From Cytophagaceae bacterium (lineage in GTDB: Bacteria; Bacteroidota; Bacteroidia; Cytophagales; UBA9547): 64,000 bases of DNA. A program made the translations under genes and the position numbers. The notes beneath the pieces are model-generated. The model saw only the letters and a list, made by a program, of their open reading frames with translations. It was not told the DNA's origin and made no database searches. The number at the start of each line of letters is the position of its first letter. Positions within the stretch are counted from its first letter, which is position 1. Of the stretch, positions 37,925 through 47,237 are shown piece after piece. The stretch spans positions 67,969 to 131,968 of the forward strand of contig JAIYAU010000022.1 of NCBI GenBank assembly GCA_027488865.1, given 5' to 3'.

Positions 37925-37932
37925 TAATTTTG
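37925..37932 (+). promoter_or_regulatory. -7 box of phoX-like gene
   Basis: TAATTTTG matches TAnnTTTG and lies 17 bp before the ATG at 37950, which would give a very short leader. No convincing -33 element. Confidence 0.35.
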
Positions 37933-37949
37933 GGAAACATTAAAACTAT

Positions 37950-39272
37950 ATGAAATATATTTACATCCTCCTTTTATCTGGTTTAGTCAATTTGTTAATT
38001 GGTCAAAACATTGGCAGTTTTACTTCTATTGCTCCATCATCCACGCGGCAGGACACAATTACACTTCCATCTACACATCAATTTCAATACCTCATTAAAA
38101 CAGGTGATAGCTTGCTAGACGGCAGAAAACTGGGTAAAACGTTGGATTTCACTGGTTATGTGCCATTAAATGGAAGCAAAGAGGGTTATTTATCTATTAG
38201 TAGTGAAATAGATCAAGCAGAAGCCGCTATTTTAAAAATAAACTTAAATGAAGAATCTAAAACTTGGAATATTTCCCTAAGTGGAAAAGTTGATTTTTAC
38301 TCACCTGCCGTAAGGGAGGCTATTTATACTACTACTAATTTTTGCTCTGGTACAGTAACAAGTTGGGGAACCGTGGTAGTAGGTGAAGAACGTGACTTCA
38401 AGGGTGATAAAAATAATGATGGCTATGATGACATTGGTTGGTTAATAGAACTAGATCCAAAGACTTGGCAAATAGCTACTAAAAACAAAAAAGGCCAAGT
38501 TCAAAAACTATGGGCCATGGGTAGAGTACAACATGAAAATGTCTGTATTAATAAAGACCAAAAAACCTGTTACTATGGAGCTGATAGTCGCACATGGGGT
38601 TATGTTTATAAATTTATCGCTACTAAACCGGGAGACCTAAGTGCCGGTGAACTCTATGTTCTTAAAATGGATAGTAATAACGTAAAATCTAAACACGGTG
38701 TGTGGGTAAAAGTGGCCAACAAAACAAAAGATGAAAGAAACAATACCAACAAAATTGCCGAAAATTTGGGTGCAACTCATTTTAAAGGTGTTGAAGATGT
38801 TGAAATTGGACCTGATGGAAAAATCTATTTTACGGCTAAATATTCCGGAAGAGTTTACCGATTTAGTGATTTAGGTAAAGAAATAACAGATTCAGAAATT
38901 TATGTGGATGACCAAGAATATCCAATTAAAACTAAAGATGGTTTGAAGATGCTTGATTTCCACACGGGAGAAACAGGTGCTGACAATTTAGCTTTTGATG
39001 GTGAAGGTAATCTTTGGGTGATGAACGACGGGGGCAATGATGGAATATGGGTAGTAAGACCAAATCACAACAAAAGCAATCCTCAAGTTGAGCTTTTTGC
39101 CGAGACTCCTGTAGGCTGTGAACCAACTGGAATCACCTTTTCTCCAGATTACAAATACCTCTTTTTATCTTTACAACATCCTTCGGCAAAAAATAACATT
39201 GCTCAAAAAGACAAAAATGGCAAGTTGGTTGTTTTTAACACCAGTCATACAATTGTTATATCCAGAAAGTAG
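37950..39272 (+). CDS. PhoX family phosphatase-like beta-propeller protein (DUF839)
   Basis: 440 aa with a Sec-type signal peptide (MKYIYILLLSGLVNLLIGQ); no twin-arginine motif is visible, though PhoX enzymes often use Tat. Family blocks: NFCSGTVTSWGTVVVGEE (the CSGG-type and GEE-type region holding metal ligands), MGRVQHENVCI, YYGADSRTWGYVYKF, DVEIGPDGKIYF, GADNLAFDGEGNLW and GCEPTGITFSPD. PhoX proteins are Ca/Fe-dependent alkaline phosphatases of the periplasm. The Cys and Glu of the metal centre appear present. There is no T9SS CTD. Phosphatase activity is likely but not proven; some DUF839 members are of unknown function. No Pho-box was identified. Confidence 0.85.
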   Translation: MKYIYILLLSGLVNLLIGQNIGSFTSIAPSSTRQDTITLPSTHQFQYLIKTGDSLLDGRKLGKTLDFTGYVPLNGSKEGYLSISSEIDQAEAAILKINLNEESKTWNISLSGKVDFYSPAVREAIYTTTNFCSGTVTSWGTVVVGEERDFKGDKNNDGYDDIGWLIELDPKTWQIATKNKKGQVQKLWAMGRVQHENVCINKDQKTCYYGADSRTWGYVYKFIATKPGDLSAGELYVLKMDSNNVKSKHGVWVKVANKTKDERNNTNKIAENLGATHFKGVEDVEIGPDGKIYFTAKYSGRVYRFSDLGKEITDSEIYVDDQEYPIKTKDGLKMLDFHTGETGADNLAFDGEGNLWVMNDGGNDGIWVVRPNHNKSNPQVELFAETPVGCEPTGITFSPDYKYLFLSLQHPSAKNNIAQKDKNGKLVVFNTSHTIVISRK

Positions 39273-39287
39273 TAGAACTAATTGATA

Positions 39288-39314
39288 GTTTATTTATTTA
39301 CTAATTAAATAAAC
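39288..39314. terminator. Weak AT-rich hairpin between phoX-like and PAS genes
   Basis: GTTTATTT (39288-39295) pairs with AAATAAAC (39307-39314), loop of 11. It is AT-only but lies between convergent genes and could serve both. Confidence 0.3.
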
Positions 39315-39341
39315 GTGAATATTAAAAAATATTAATTTATT

Positions 39342-39818
39342 TTATCGCTCCCTTTCAAAAGCGATAAAATTCTTTAAATGATTATTTTGGTCAAATATCG
39401 GATTGATTTGAACATTACATTCATAAATTGAGCCATCCTTTTTATAGTTAAGTAGCGAACCATTAAATGGTTTTCTGCTCTTAATACTTTCTCTAACCTT
39501 TATATTCGTTTGTTTACAAGTTTTTTCACCTTGCAAAAATCGTGGAGTTTGACCTATTGCTTCGTTAATTTCATAGCCTGTCATACTTTCAAAATAATTA
39601 CTTACCCACACAATCTCCTGGTCGGTATTAGTTACAATTATAGTAATCCCAATTTCCTTTGCTTTCTGTCGCAAGTCATAAGGCGTATGCCAATTTTGAA
39701 CTCTCGCTAAGTTTTCTAGACAGTCAGCGTCCTTATAATATGGCAGCTTAAAATAATTAATAAACTCTAATGCAGAATTTATTGGACAATGTATAGTTTT
39801 TGATGGGAGAAATGTCAT
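39342..39818 (-). CDS. Single PAS-domain protein, LOV-like but lacking the photoactive Cys
   Basis: 158 aa, no signal peptide or membrane segment. The first ~55 residues are unassigned. From residue ~55 a PAS fold follows (ITIIVTNTDQEIVWVSNYF, TGYEINEAIGQTPRFLQG, FNGSLLNYKKDGSIYECNVQ, NFIAFERER). Its RFLQG motif is typical of LOV/PAS domains that bind flavin, but the preceding Asn-Cys of true LOV domains is Thr-Pro here, so no flavin-cysteinyl adduct can form. No output domain is fused; it may signal by binding a partner kinase or regulator. It lies 61 bp after tadA on the same strand. Confidence 0.8.
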   Translation of the reverse strand: MTFLPSKTIHCPINSALEFINYFKLPYYKDADCLENLARVQNWHTPYDLRQKAKEIGITIIVTNTDQEIVWVSNYFESMTGYEINEAIGQTPRFLQGEKTCKQTNIKVRESIKSRKPFNGSLLNYKKDGSIYECNVQINPIFDQNNHLKNFIAFERER

Positions 39819-39879
39819 TTCTTAACCTTTGAATTTACAACAACTTGTTGTTAGAAATGTTTACAAATAATTAAAAAAT

Positions 39880-40329
39880 TTAATTTTCTCGTAATGTTTT
39901 AAAAAAATCTACCAAAATTTGTCTACAAGCCTGTTCCATTACCCCACCTTTCAATTGGGTTTTGTTATGCAAAAGTGGAGCTGGTATCAGCAAAAAACCT
40001 CTTTTTTGATCAGAAGCACCATAAACTACCTTAGAAATTTGTGACCAACCTAATGCTCCAGCACACATAACACAAGGTTCCAAAGTGACATATAAAGTAC
40101 AGTCAGACAAATACTTACCAGCCAAATACCCTGAAGCGGCCGTTATGGCAATCATTTCTGCATGTGCAGTAACGTCTTTTAACAACTCCGTTTGGTTATG
40201 CCCTTTACCAATTATTCTTTGGTTACAAACTACCACTGCTCCTACTGGTACCTCTCCCGATTTTAATGCCTTTTGCGCTTCCTTGAGCGCTTCATTCATA
40301 AAATATTCATCTGAATAAAGTTCTACCAT
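39880..40329 (-). CDS. tadA: tRNA-specific adenosine(34) deaminase TadA
   Basis: 149 aa. Zn-dependent cytidine/deoxycytidylate deaminase fold: His-Ala-Glu motif HAEMIAI (Zn ligand and catalytic Glu) and PCVMCAG (two Cys ligands), followed by ISKVVYGASD typical of TadA. It converts A34 to inosine in tRNA-Arg(ACG). Upstream is the saccharopine-dehydrogenase-like gene with a 23-bp gap, so the two may be cotranscribed. Nucleoside deaminases of other specificity share the motifs, but this length and order fit TadA best. Confidence 0.93.
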   Translation of the reverse strand: MVELYSDEYFMNEALKEAQKALKSGEVPVGAVVVCNQRIIGKGHNQTELLKDVTAHAEMIAITAASGYLAGKYLSDCTLYVTLEPCVMCAGALGWSQISKVVYGASDQKRGFLLIPAPLLHNKTQLKGGVMEQACRQILVDFFKTLREN

Positions 40330-40352
40330 CTATCTATTAATAAATTATGATT

Positions 40353-41675
40353 TTATTCTTGAACTACTTCTATCTGTAAGCCATATTCTTGAAGTTGTGC
40401 CAAAACAGGTTCATAGATCGCAGGGATTACAGGAATATGTACACCTGGTAAATTCAGATTTCCAGTCATTAACAACTTTGTAGCAATAGCCAGTGGTAAA
40501 CCAACCGTTTTGGCCATTGCAGTATCAATATTATTTGTACCCTTTTCAACCAAAGTCGCCGTAATTTTTGTATTTTTGCCTTCTTTTTGATAGATAAATT
40601 CATGAAAAAGTACAATCATATCCTGATCGACATCTTCAAACTTCCACTTTTGTGATAAAATATGTTGCAGGACCTGTGCCGGTGTAGCCATGACCAAGCC
40701 AATTTTTTTATCGCTCAATAAACCCAACCATTCAATATTTTTATAAATTTCGTGTTGTGCATCAATTCCCAGAAATGTTGTAAGCCTCTCCTCTGTCGTG
40801 CCACTGGTGTTTACTAAAAATGACTGAAGAAACTCAACAAAAGTGGTTGTTGATAAATCCTCTATCTCAAAACTATCGTCCGTAAGGCCAAGCTGTACCA
40901 GCGCATCCCAACAAATACAAAAAGGAGGTCGCCTTAATGTTCCCCTAATAAATGTTTCAGTGTCCTCAAGTCCATACTTGGTCATATAAGATATAGAATC
41001 ACGATTTGGATACATTTCAAATTCCCCCTCTTCGCCAATATTAATTTTGAGGGTATTTCGAAATAATTGATGATAAGGCACATACTTCATTTTACCATTT
41101 TCCAGATATTTAGCCGTACCTCCTTGTCCTGCCAAAACCACGTTTCTAGGATTCCAAGTGAATTTATAATGCCAAGGATTGTTGTCGGAACCCGTATCTA
41201 CCAATCCTCCACAAAAAGATTTAAAAGAAATAATTTTACCACCATCCTTTTTTATTTTATCTATCATCTCAATGGCGGACATGTGATCAAGTCCTGGGTC
41301 AAGTCCAAGTTCTGTAATTATTGTTACGTTCTTTTTTCTGGCTACTGTATCTAGTTCCGCTATTTCTTTAGCACAATAAGAAGCTGTAAGTAGATGTTTG
41401 CCAAAGGCAAGGCAGGTTTTAGCTGCTAAAATGTGCATAGATGGAGGTAATAGAGAAATAACCACATCTGACCATTTAATTAAATCGTCCCTCTTTTGGT
41501 CATCATTAAGATCAGCCTTTACTACACTTAAGTGGCTACTATTGTACTTCAAAATATGCTCAACATGAGCATCGGCTACAAATACCTTCCATTTATTTTT
41601 TACGGATTCTTCTGATAAAAAATTGATTAAATAAGACGCCGAACGTCCAGCACCTAAAAGTAAAATGTTTTTCAT
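40353..41675 (-). CDS. Saccharopine dehydrogenase-like protein (Lys9/LYSN type)
   Basis: 440 aa. N-terminal Rossmann motif MKNILLLGAGRSASYLINFL, then DADxxHxxK-like DAHVEHILKYN, VVISLLPPSMHILAAKTCL, TASYCAKEIAELD, and ELGLDPGLDHMSAIEMID. The C-terminal saccharopine dehydrogenase domain follows (GGLVDTGSDNNPWHYKFTWN, then RGTLRRPPFCICWDALVQLG). These are the diagnostic blocks of the glutamate-forming enzyme that makes or uses saccharopine and alpha-aminoadipate semialdehyde; in Bacteroidota it is usually linked to lysine catabolism. No other lysine gene is adjacent. It sits between the sensor kinase (50-bp gap) and tadA. Confidence 0.9.
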   Translation of the reverse strand: MKNILLLGAGRSASYLINFLSEESVKNKWKVFVADAHVEHILKYNSSHLSVVKADLNDDQKRDDLIKWSDVVISLLPPSMHILAAKTCLAFGKHLLTASYCAKEIAELDTVARKKNVTIITELGLDPGLDHMSAIEMIDKIKKDGGKIISFKSFCGGLVDTGSDNNPWHYKFTWNPRNVVLAGQGGTAKYLENGKMKYVPYHQLFRNTLKINIGEEGEFEMYPNRDSISYMTKYGLEDTETFIRGTLRRPPFCICWDALVQLGLTDDSFEIEDLSTTTFVEFLQSFLVNTSGTTEERLTTFLGIDAQHEIYKNIEWLGLLSDKKIGLVMATPAQVLQHILSQKWKFEDVDQDMIVLFHEFIYQKEGKNTKITATLVEKGTNNIDTAMAKTVGLPLAIATKLLMTGNLNLPGVHIPVIPAIYEPVLAQLQEYGLQIEVVQE

Positions 41676-41725
41676 GGGTTTAATTTTTCTAATGATTTAT
41701 TGTGAAAAATTAAGAAAGTTTATTC

Positions 41726-43678
41726 TTAAAAAAAATACTCTTTGGGTAAGTCGACCAAAAATTTAGTAAATTCCCCTTCCTCAGAGGTAATTGTGATATT
41801 ACCTTTTAATCTTTCAACACTTTGTTTAACAATGAATAAGCCCAATCCTGCCCCATTTGTAGAATCAGAACTTGCGCGATAAAACATTTGAAATATTTTA
41901 TCAATATATCCCTTTTTAATGCCGATTCCATTATCGAGAAAAGAAATATAATTCCTATCCTTGGTCATTTCTAATCTAATAACGACTAAACTTTCAGCCT
42001 TAGATGTATCTCTATACTTTATGGCATTTTCTACCATGTTTTGAATAATGGAAAATAATGAATAGCGTTCTGTTAAGATTATTTCTTCATCGGACATGAT
42101 CAATTCAAATTTCATAGAAGCAAAACCAGGATATTCTTTAAAATGATTTATACCATCTTTAATTAAATCCTTTAAATTAACATTTTCCAAGTGTAGTTCT
42201 TGTCGGTTAAGCTTAGCAATTTCAACCAAATTATTAAGAATATTCACCAGTCGCTTAGATGAACTATTGATATGGTCAAAATATTCATTTTTATTTAAAA
42301 AGTCTTTATCCATTTTACCAACTTGCGCTAAGCCTTCAATGGATTTTAATGGCCCTCTTATATCATGGGATGCTCTATATAAAAAAGTGTCTAGCTCATC
42401 ACCCTTTTTCTTGATAAGTAGCTCTTGTTGCTTGATGGTTTCCATACCTTCATTTACCTTAACCTCAAGCACCTTTTTTATCTCCTCTGTTATAAACAAA
42501 TTAGTTTTTAACTGCCTCAACCTGTATGCATTAGCCACCGCCAACAAGAGCGATTCTATGCCTACAGCATAATAAAGTGAGTAAAATGCTTCTGCACTGG
42601 CAACAATGAGATTATTGTGCCACAATAGATTAACTAAATGTCCAAGTATTAGTATTCCGAAACTAAAACTAAATAGAATGGCTGTTACGTATTTTTGTGA
42701 AGTGGAAATAACTGCAAACACGAAGGAAATCACCATGGGCATTAGATCAAGCCACATAAAGGTATTATGATACTCTCTAAAAGCAATTAAAAATAAAAAT
42801 CTAATGCCAACATAAGCAATAACAATTCTGTCAAACCATTTATAACTTTTAAGCTCAAGAAAAAATCTGGCATATAACAACATCGTAATAGAAAGAAAAA
42901 ACATTACCAAATTGTAAGTAGGCCAAATGAGTTGGGGATGTTCCGGGAAAACTGAAAACGAAATTGACCCATCTCTATAACTCATGTATGCTCCTTGGGT
43001 AATGATATATAAAAAATAAAATAAGTAGGAAAAGTCACGTAAGCCTACAAAAAAACTAAGATGATAAAGTGCAATCATAATAATTCCACCATAAAATAAT
43101 CCGAACCAAAAATATTCTTGTGCACTTCCATTAAAGAATTGTTCGTGTTCTCGAATTGCAAAACCGAATTGATACGGATGGCTATTTCTTATCTTAAGGT
43201 AAAATGTAATTGGCTTGTTTTTAGGTATAGGAAAATCAAATACTGGACTTTTATGTTTAATTTCTTTTTCTGAAAATTTCGTATAACTGGATCTATATTG
43301 TTCAAATATCTGAATTTTATTGTCCCAAACACCATATATATCTAACGAATCAAGGTTAAAGTTATAAGATATAAAGTACCAGTCATGTAAGTGTGTAGAA
43401 CTATCCACTAATTCAAACTTAACCCAATAAGTAACATTCGATTTCTCTGAAGTAAATAATGGAGAGGATAATTCCTTAAACTGTTTACTTTTTAATTCAT
43501 TTAGTGTGACTTGATGAGTGGAATCTTCAAAAACTGTTAATACATCATTGCCAAGATTATAATACTTAAATTCAGTTTTTAATACTAGAACTTGACTATG
43601 GGCAAAAAGGTGTGAAAAAAATAAAAAAGGTAGAATTAAGGAAATAAAAATATTTAATTTGTCAAACCCATCAGTCAA
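41726..43678 (-). CDS. 7TMR-DISM sensor histidine kinase
   Basis: About 650 aa. No ATG lies in the N-terminal region, so the start is a TTG; I favour TTG at 43678, which gives a signal peptide (MTDGFDKLNIFISLILPF), over TTG at 43762. Order: extracellular 7TMR-DISMED2-type sensor domain (~res 30-175), seven transmembrane helices (~185-390, beginning WFGLFYGGIIMIALYHL), a coiled coil, HisKA (phospho-His in SHDIRGPLKSIEGL) and HATPase_c with N box QNMVENAIKYRD, DNGIGI and GAGLGLFIVKQS. It is a hybrid of a carbohydrate- or ligand-type periplasmic sensor and a canonical kinase. No response regulator is adjacent, so it is an orphan in this window. Confidence 0.9.
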   Translation of the reverse strand: MTDGFDKLNIFISLILPFLFFSHLFAHSQVLVLKTEFKYYNLGNDVLTVFEDSTHQVTLNELKSKQFKELSSPLFTSEKSNVTYWVKFELVDSSTHLHDWYFISYNFNLDSLDIYGVWDNKIQIFEQYRSSYTKFSEKEIKHKSPVFDFPIPKNKPITFYLKIRNSHPYQFGFAIREHEQFFNGSAQEYFWFGLFYGGIIMIALYHLSFFVGLRDFSYLFYFLYIITQGAYMSYRDGSISFSVFPEHPQLIWPTYNLVMFFLSITMLLYARFFLELKSYKWFDRIVIAYVGIRFLFLIAFREYHNTFMWLDLMPMVISFVFAVISTSQKYVTAILFSFSFGILILGHLVNLLWHNNLIVASAEAFYSLYYAVGIESLLLAVANAYRLRQLKTNLFITEEIKKVLEVKVNEGMETIKQQELLIKKKGDELDTFLYRASHDIRGPLKSIEGLAQVGKMDKDFLNKNEYFDHINSSSKRLVNILNNLVEIAKLNRQELHLENVNLKDLIKDGINHFKEYPGFASMKFELIMSDEEIILTERYSLFSIIQNMVENAIKYRDTSKAESLVVIRLEMTKDRNYISFLDNGIGIKKGYIDKIFQMFYRASSDSTNGAGLGLFIVKQSVERLKGNITITSEEGEFTKFLVDLPKEYFF

Positions 43679-43979
43679 TAAATTCGATAAAAATATATAA
43701 AATATTTTGCTTGACTCTAATTTTTCTTTAGTTAACAAGCTCTTAGGTTGAATAAAGGCCAATTTTAAAACTTTGTAATTAAATCTAAAGTGAATATAAT
43801 GTTTTTTTCATATTTATTTACATTTAATAGACTTGTCCTCAAATTATGGAGAAATCAATTTAGTTACAAAACGGAACATTTCAATACTCAAGGCACAAGT
43901 CCATAATTTATAATTGAGCAGGCATGATCGTTACTACTTTAAGTATTTCTAAAATTGTTAAAATTGCATAATTATTATA

Positions 43980-43987
43980 TATATTTG
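43980..43987 (+). promoter_or_regulatory. -7 box of TonB-dependent receptor gene
   Basis: TATATTTG matches TAnnTTTG, 49 bp before the TTG start at 44037. A TTG at 43955-43957 lies 22 bp upstream, slightly long for the -33 spacing. Confidence 0.4.
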
Positions 43988-44036
43988 CACAATTCCAACT
44001 ATATATAACAGTTAAACAATTCACACTTTATTCCCT

Positions 44037-46451
44037 TTGAAAAAAATTTATTTTGTGATATTAAGCGTTTTAAGCGCTAATTCGCTCCATTCCCAATCCG
44101 TAGTAGCCAAGGATCGTTATAGTTTACAAACTTTATCAGATGTCATAATAACTGATAGACTAGGCCAAGCAGTAATAACAGATAAAAACGGGAATGTGTC
44201 AATAACAAACTTAGCACTAGATTCAATCATAACCATTCGTAAAACAGGATATTCGGTGGAAATTACCACATTGGCAGAACTGGAAAAATCCAAATACAGT
44301 ATCTTTTTAACGGAAAAACCCGCGGATTTATCAGAAGTAGTAGTTTCAGCCTCAAAATTTGAAGAAAAAAGAAAAGATGTGCCTCAACAAATGCAAGTAA
44401 TCCAAGTCAAAGAATTAGAATTTATGAGCCAACAATCCACAGCCGACGTGATGCAGCAAAGTGGAAATATTATGGTTCAGAAAAGTCAAATGGGTGGAGG
44501 GAGTCCAATTTTAAGAGGTTTTGAAGCGAACAAAGTTTTGATAGTGGTTGATGGTGTACGTATGAACAATGCTATTTTTAGAGGGGGACATTTGCAAAAT
44601 ATCATTACATTAGACAACTCAATTTTAGATCGTGCAGAAATCACCTATGGACCAGGCTCTGTGGTATATGGTAGCGATGCATTGGGTGGTGTAATGCACT
44701 TTTATACCAAAAAACCTATTTTGGCTGATTCTGGCAGAAAATCTGTGAGTAAAGTAAGTGCATATTTTCGTCAAGCATCGGCCAACAGAGAATCAACAGC
44801 TCATGTAGATGCCAGTTTTGGAACTAAAAAGTTTGGTTTTCTTTCAAGTATTACCTATTCTGACTTTAATGACCTAAAAATGGGAAGCACAAGAAGCCCA
44901 TTATTAAATGATTGGGGCAAACTCTCTTTTTATACTGAACGAATTAATGGAAAGGACAGCATGCTTGCTAATAACAACAGTCTAATTCAAAAAAATACTG
45001 GATACAAACAACTTGACTTGCTTCAAAAATTAATTTATAAACCAAATAGAACTATAAGTCATGAGCTTAATTTACAATATTCCAAAAGTTCTGATATTCC
45101 ACGTTATGACCGACTAACCGAAGTCAAATCTAACTTACCTGTAAGTGCTGTTTGGTATTATGGCCCGCAAAAAAGATTTATGGCAAGTTATACATTATCA
45201 CTTCTTGCAAAAAAATTACTTTATAACGAAAGCCGCCTTGTTTTTGCTTATCAAAATGTGGAGGAAAGTCGTATAAACAGAAACTTTGGAAGTCAAAATC
45301 TTAATACGAGAAATGAGAAGGTGAAGCTTTTTACCATCAATTGGGATTTTAATAAAAATATAGGCAAACATGAAATTAGGTATGGTTTGGATTTGGCCTT
45401 AAATACGGTTGATTCCAAAGCATCTCGAGAGTTAATAAATAGTAAGGCCATTGTACCTTTGGATACACGATATCCCGACGGAGGATCTACACTAAATACC
45501 TATGCAGTCTACGTAACTCATGCTTGGGAATTATCAGAAAAACTGATCCTTACTGATGGTCTGCGCTTTAGTACCATTAGATTAAATGCTACTTTCAACG
45601 ATACTAGCTTTTTCAAATTTCCTTTTAAAAATGCCACTCAAGCAAGTAATGCATTTAATGGCAATCTTGGCTTAGTTTATATGCCCAGCGCAGATTGGCG
45701 ATTTGCCCTATTGGGTTCATCCGGTTTTAGAGCACCTAATATAGATGATTTGGCTAAAGTTTTTGAAACCAAAGCGGGTTCTTTAATAGTGCCAAACGAC
45801 AAACTAAAGCCAGAATACATCTATAATGTTGAAAGCACCATTTCAAAAATATTTGACAAAAAAGTAAGGCTAGAGAACACATTTTTTTATTCATGGTTTA
45901 TCGATGCGATTACTACCCAAAAATACAAATATCAAGGCGCTGATTCAATTATTTCTGACGGCAAAAATTCTGCGATATTTGCCAACCAAAATGCCAGAAA
46001 TGCCTTCATTTATGGTGCAAGTGTAGGATTATTTGCAGACGTAACCAAATCATTTAGCATAAGCTCCACCGTAAATTATACCTATGGGCGTATTAAAACC
46101 GATTCTGTAGACTACCCACTTGATCATATTGCTCCAGTATTTGGCAAAACAGCATTTTTATTGAAAATAAAAAAAATTAAAGGCGAATTTTGGATCAACT
46201 ATTCCGGAGCTAAAAATTCTAAAGATTATAATTTATTGGGAGAAGATAATCAGCAATACTCGTTTGACACGAAAAAAGGTTATTACCCCGCTTGGTATAC
46301 TTTTAATGTACGTTTAGCTTATTCAATAAACCAATACACACAATTTCAGATAGCGATTGAAAATATCCTTGACCAATATTACCGCACATTTGCTTCTGGC
46401 TTAAGTGCGCCTGGAAGAAATTTTATGTTCACCTTGCGTGTAAAAGTATAG
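44037..46451 (+). CDS. TonB-dependent outer-membrane receptor, heme/hemoglobin-receptor type
   Basis: 804 aa, TTG start at 44037 followed by a signal peptide (MKKIYFVILSVLSANS). Residues ~25-90 are a carboxypeptidase-regulatory-like domain; a TonB box region follows (LSEVVVSASKF), then the plug (STADVMQQSGNIMVQKSQ, GGGSPILRGFEANKVLIVVD, DGVRMNNAIFRGGHLQNII, GPGSVVYGSDALGGVMHF) and a 22-strand-type barrel ending FTLRVKV. The GVRMNNAxFRxGHxQN and GSDALGGV blocks resemble heme, hemoglobin and transferrin receptors; substrate identity is uncertain. No SusD partner is present. It is followed by a thioredoxin gene 70 bp downstream. Confidence 0.92.
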   Translation: MKKIYFVILSVLSANSLHSQSVVAKDRYSLQTLSDVIITDRLGQAVITDKNGNVSITNLALDSIITIRKTGYSVEITTLAELEKSKYSIFLTEKPADLSEVVVSASKFEEKRKDVPQQMQVIQVKELEFMSQQSTADVMQQSGNIMVQKSQMGGGSPILRGFEANKVLIVVDGVRMNNAIFRGGHLQNIITLDNSILDRAEITYGPGSVVYGSDALGGVMHFYTKKPILADSGRKSVSKVSAYFRQASANRESTAHVDASFGTKKFGFLSSITYSDFNDLKMGSTRSPLLNDWGKLSFYTERINGKDSMLANNNSLIQKNTGYKQLDLLQKLIYKPNRTISHELNLQYSKSSDIPRYDRLTEVKSNLPVSAVWYYGPQKRFMASYTLSLLAKKLLYNESRLVFAYQNVEESRINRNFGSQNLNTRNEKVKLFTINWDFNKNIGKHEIRYGLDLALNTVDSKASRELINSKAIVPLDTRYPDGGSTLNTYAVYVTHAWELSEKLILTDGLRFSTIRLNATFNDTSFFKFPFKNATQASNAFNGNLGLVYMPSADWRFALLGSSGFRAPNIDDLAKVFETKAGSLIVPNDKLKPEYIYNVESTISKIFDKKVRLENTFFYSWFIDAITTQKYKYQGADSIISDGKNSAIFANQNARNAFIYGASVGLFADVTKSFSISSTVNYTYGRIKTDSVDYPLDHIAPVFGKTAFLLKIKKIKGEFWINYSGAKNSKDYNLLGEDNQQYSFDTKKGYYPAWYTFNVRLAYSINQYTQFQIAIENILDQYYRTFASGLSAPGRNFMFTLRVKV

Positions 46452-46482
46452 TCTCGTTATAATTATGGATATTTGTGTATTA

Positions 46483-46490
46483 TAATTTTG
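46483..46490 (+). promoter_or_regulatory. -7 box of thioredoxin-family gene
   Basis: TAATTTTG matches TAnnTTTG and lies 31 bp before the ATG at 46522. No good -33 element. Confidence 0.35.
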
Positions 46491-46521
46491 GCTTAATTAT
46501 TGCAACTTAGATTAACAAAAT

Positions 46522-46938
46522 ATGAAAATGAAAATCATCGGTATTATACTATTTATAATCTGCTTGCATCAAGTTAAGGCGCAGAATCATGTTGCGTTTA
46601 TCAATAAAACCATGGAACAGGCCTTAAAAAAGGCAGCCGCCGAAAAAAAATTATTGTTTGTAGACAGTTATGCTACCTGGTGTGGCCCGTGTAAACAAAT
46701 GGATAAAAAAGTTTTTACAGATCCTGAAGTAATTAATTATTTTGACACAAATTTCATAAATATAAAAATTGATGTAGACACGGAGGAAGGGCAAGCTATA
46801 GCGAAAAAATATTATATTGATGAAGTGCCTACTTTATTATTCATGAATGCCGAAGGTAAAATAATTAGACGACTTAGTGGTTATTATAACGGTAATCAAC
46901 TTATTCAACAAGCACAAGAAACGCTTGACATGAAATGA
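46522..46938 (+). CDS. Exported thioredoxin-family protein (CGPC)
   Basis: 138 aa with signal peptide (MKMKIIGIILFIICLHQV, cut at KAQ), then a thioredoxin fold with ATWCGPCKQMDKKVFTD and the cis-Pro loop DEVPTLLF. The order KKVFxDPEVxxYFxxxFxxIKxDV is that of the Thioredoxin_7 or DsbD-gamma/SoxW-like group, which act as periplasmic disulfide reductants. It follows the TonB receptor on the same strand and ends exactly at the stop codon of the convergent small gene. A role in reducing periplasmic proteins is inferred. Confidence 0.9.
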   Translation: MKMKIIGIILFIICLHQVKAQNHVAFINKTMEQALKKAAAEKKLLFVDSYATWCGPCKQMDKKVFTDPEVINYFDTNFINIKIDVDTEEGQAIAKKYYIDEVPTLLFMNAEGKIIRRLSGYYNGNQLIQQAQETLDMK

Positions 46939-47190
46939 TTATTGTTGTATCAAAAGCCCTTTAATATCCCATTCTCTTATAAAAACCAACGGCTTCGCAA
47001 TTTGAAATTTAAAACGTTCATCACCATTGATTGTGACCAAGGTTGTGATGCATGGGCAATGTACATCGGCACATTTTAGTTCAGTAACGTCCAAATCTGC
47101 ATCAGAATTAATTAATTTTACTTTTATCATCCATTCTTTTATTTTGGATTTGATTAAGGTATGTTCTGGATCGTTTGGATTAACGTACAT
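46939..47190 (-). CDS. Small conserved hypothetical protein with CxxxxCxC motif
   Basis: 83 aa from the ATG at 47190; an upstream TTG at 47211 would add seven residues. No signal peptide, no hydrophobic helix. A central ELKCADVHCPCITTLVTING stretch has three clustered Cys and could bind metal or form an Fe-S or Zn site. The stop abuts the stop codon of the thioredoxin gene with no base between. I do not recognise the family. Confidence 0.65.
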   Translation of the reverse strand: MYVNPNDPEHTLIKSKIKEWMIKVKLINSDADLDVTELKCADVHCPCITTLVTINGDERFKFQIAKPLVFIREWDIKGLLIQQ

Positions 47191-47237
47191 ATAAATTTTT
47201 ATTAAGAACAAATCTAAAACTTGTTAAATTTAAAAAT

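Noticed and set aside
39839-39852. Inverted repeat AACAAC-TT-GTTGTT before the PAS gene as an operator
   Set aside because: It is only six base pairs per arm, AT-rich, and seen once; too weak to claim.
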